A stretch of DNA of 64,000 nt from UBA10365 sp041441915 (GTDB taxonomy: Bacteria; Pseudomonadota; Alphaproteobacteria; Rhodobacterales; Rhodobacteraceae), in assembly GCA_041441915.1 (NCBI GenBank), contig JASDRS010000003.1, positions 1 through 64,000 of the forward strand, given 5' to 3'. Shown here in pieces: positions 62,806 to 64,000 of this stretch (the stretch's first letter is position 1; every line of letters begins with the position of its first letter). Both the position numbers and the translations under genes were made by a program. Below the pieces are notes generated by a model. That model saw only the letters and a program-made list of their open reading frames with translations. It had not been told where the DNA came from and did not search any database.

Positions 62806-63324
62806 ATGGTCGACCAAATTCAAGCTAATCTAAAAAGCTTTATACCTGATGGAGAGCATGCACGCGATTTCCGTGATGCGTTGGGGCGCTTTGCAACTGG
62901 CGTGACCTTGGTTACAGCCGTTGGTCCAGATGGGCCAGTTGGTTTTGTGGCCAACAGCTTTTCAAGCCTGTCGATCGAACCGCCCTTGGTGCTTTGGTCT
63001 GTTGCGCGCATCGCACGCAGATTCGGTATTTTTTCGACAGCGAAAAATTTTGTAATTCATATTTTAGCACAAGAGCAAACCGACCTGATTGCACGCTTCA
63101 CACGTGAAGGACTTGGCTTTTCCGGGCTTGACTATGGTGTGTCGCAGCGGGGTTTGCCGGTGTTAGATGACGCTTCAGCGAGGTTTGAATGTGCCTTACA
63201 TGCGGCCTATGACGGCGGTGATCATCTGATGATCGTTGGCCAGGTGGATCATGTGGTGATGTGCCTCACAGAGCCATTAGTGTTTCTGGACGGAGGTTAC
63301 GGGCAGTTTTCTACCAGAAAATAA
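62806..63324 (+). CDS. Flavin reductase-like protein
   Basis: The 172-residue protein has the FMN-binding split barrel of the flavin reductase family (ALGRFATGVTLVTAVGPDGP, VGFVANSFSSLSIEPPLVLW, GDHLMIVGQVDHVVM). It supplies reduced flavin to a monooxygenase or acts as an FMN oxidoreductase. It is a different paralogue from the one at 32070. No oxygenase gene is beside it; convergent with the TauE/SafE gene. Confidence 0.86.
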   Translation: MVDQIQANLKSFIPDGEHARDFRDALGRFATGVTLVTAVGPDGPVGFVANSFSSLSIEPPLVLWSVARIARRFGIFSTAKNFVIHILAQEQTDLIARFTREGLGFSGLDYGVSQRGLPVLDDASARFECALHAAYDGGDHLMIVGQVDHVVMCLTEPLVFLDGGYGQFSTRK

Positions 63325-63337
63325 GTTATTTTTGGCT

Positions 63338-64000
63338 TTATGCCAATAGCATGGCAATGAAACGCAGCGATACCAAGACTAGGAAAAACCCAAAATATTT
63401 TTCTAAAGCGCGGCGCGATAGCTGATGAGCGATACGCACTCCAAGCCCTGCTGTTAGTAAGGTTGCAGGCACGACAAAGGCCACGGCAAGAAAAGATACA
63501 AAGCCTATGCTGCCAAAAGGCAACCCTGCCTTGCCCCATCCAGCAAAGATATAACCAACCGCTCCCGGAAGCGAGATCAACAGCCCAACGCCAGCCGACG
63601 TAGCAATTGCTTGGTGAATAGGTCGGCCATAAAGGGTTAGGATCAATGTTGATAAAGCTCCCCCTCCAATGCCCATGAGTGATGAAGACAGGCCCACAAG
63701 TAACCCGTAGAAATGCATCAAAATTTTATGTGGTAACTGTTCTGCCAACCGCCATGAAGATTTTCCAAAGAACAGCTTAAAGGCGATGATTTGGGACACG
63801 ACAATAAAAGCCAGTTGAAAAACCCAAGGTTGGGCAAAGCGTGCCAAGGTCGCCCCGCTCAGAACGCCAATCAAAATGGGCAGAAGCCAAAGCTTTAGTA
63901 CGCTTGAATCCAAAGCACCCTTTTGGTAATGTCCGAAGGCAGATCGCAGGGATGTGGGTACGATAATGGCTAGCGAAGTGCCAACTGCCAAAGGCATGGC
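63338..64000 (-). CDS. TauE/SafE-family sulfite/sulfonate permease, partial
   Basis: The C-terminal 219 residues are within the window; the start is beyond the right edge. It has a strongly hydrophobic pattern with conserved halves (AVGTSLAIIVPTSLRSAFGH, GLSSSLMGIGGGALSTLILT, ATSAGVGLLISLPGAVGYIF). Family members export sulfite or sulfoacetate or import sulfonates. It ends 13 bases after the convergent flavin reductase stop. It is intact as far as visible. Confidence 0.85.
   Translation of the reverse strand, partial: AMPLAVGTSLAIIVPTSLRSAFGHYQKGALDSSVLKLWLLPILIGVLSGATLARFAQPWVFQLAFIVVSQIIAFKLFFGKSSWRLAEQLPHKILMHFYGLLVGLSSSLMGIGGGALSTLILTLYGRPIHQAIATSAGVGLLISLPGAVGYIFAGWGKAGLPFGSIGFVSFLAVAFVVPATLLTAGLGVRIAHQLSRRALEKYFGFFLVLVSLRFIAMLLA

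Noticed and set aside
1..64000. CRISPR arrays, rRNA operon, intact insertion sequences, prophage genes
   Set aside because: No spaced direct repeats, rRNA-like sequence, transposase or phage structural genes were seen. The only mobile-element trace is the recombinase relic.

Overview
The window looks like a chromosomal segment of a moderately AT-rich marine alphaproteobacterium, probably Rhodobacteraceae-like. The fused iolC-DUF2090 gene, the FCD, LysR and MerR regulators, the TRAP and NitT/TauT-type transporters and the many small-molecule oxidoreductases support this. The taxonomic call is inference; no rRNA gene is present.

Layout. 0-5.6 kb: the 3' end of an initiator tRNA gene with its terminator, a broken serine-recombinase gene, an HD-domain gene, a MerR-type regulator paired with a VIT/VWA-domain protein (with a dyad operator), and an exonuclease I gene; this reads as an old island edge. 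6-17 kb: a LysR-controlled block with two HIBADH-type dehydrogenases, a Gfo/Idh oxidoreductase, an FCD-type GntR regulator, a NitT/TauT-type ABC transporter, an amidohydrolase_2 enzyme and a DASS-type permease. 17-23.5 kb: a decaying stretch with cupin and aldolase relics, GSTs, an MBL hydrolase, a cyclase, and a GST and a TetR gene each cut by one in-frame stop. 24-32.5 kb: a three-subunit molybdenum hydroxylase divergent from an LLM monooxygenase, an internally deleted alpha/beta hydrolase, a PuuE-like deacetylase and an FAD monooxygenase, with a flavin reductase and a CMD protein; together these suggest oxidation and opening of an N-heterocycle. 33-34 kb: relics of an enoyl-CoA hydratase and a DUF1185 gene. 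34-41 kb: a LysR-controlled operon of acyl-CoA dehydrogenase, class III CoA transferase, MaoC-like hydratase, CitE-like lyase and MmgE/PrpD protein, which matches the logic of itaconate, mesaconate or citramalate catabolism to pyruvate plus acetyl-CoA. 41-44 kb: XdhC and CoxG (Mo-hydroxylase maturation), a truncated IlvD/Edd dehydratase and a thioredoxin-like protein. 44-51 kb: an inositol locus with iolC and iolB but iolD reduced to a 19-codon scar, an SMP-30 relic, an Fe-ADH, a gutted aldehyde dehydrogenase and a glutamine-synthetase-like ligase. 51-57 kb: a glycine riboswitch followed by gcvTHP, then an amidase. 57-64 kb: aroE and MFS relics, a TRAP transporter, a TauE relic, a flavin reductase and an intact TauE/SafE permease running off the right edge.

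The most striking overall property is the density of broken catabolic and regulatory genes (about fifteen) among intact housekeeping or transport genes. Several are clean internal deletions that keep the start codon, the stop codon and the 4-nt overlaps with neighbours, which cannot be sequencing errors. The window therefore shows a catabolic accessory region being dismantled while operon structure is kept. The best candidates for follow-up are the iolD scar, the itaconate-like operon, the Mo-hydroxylase/LLM cluster and the MerR-VIT/VWA module.
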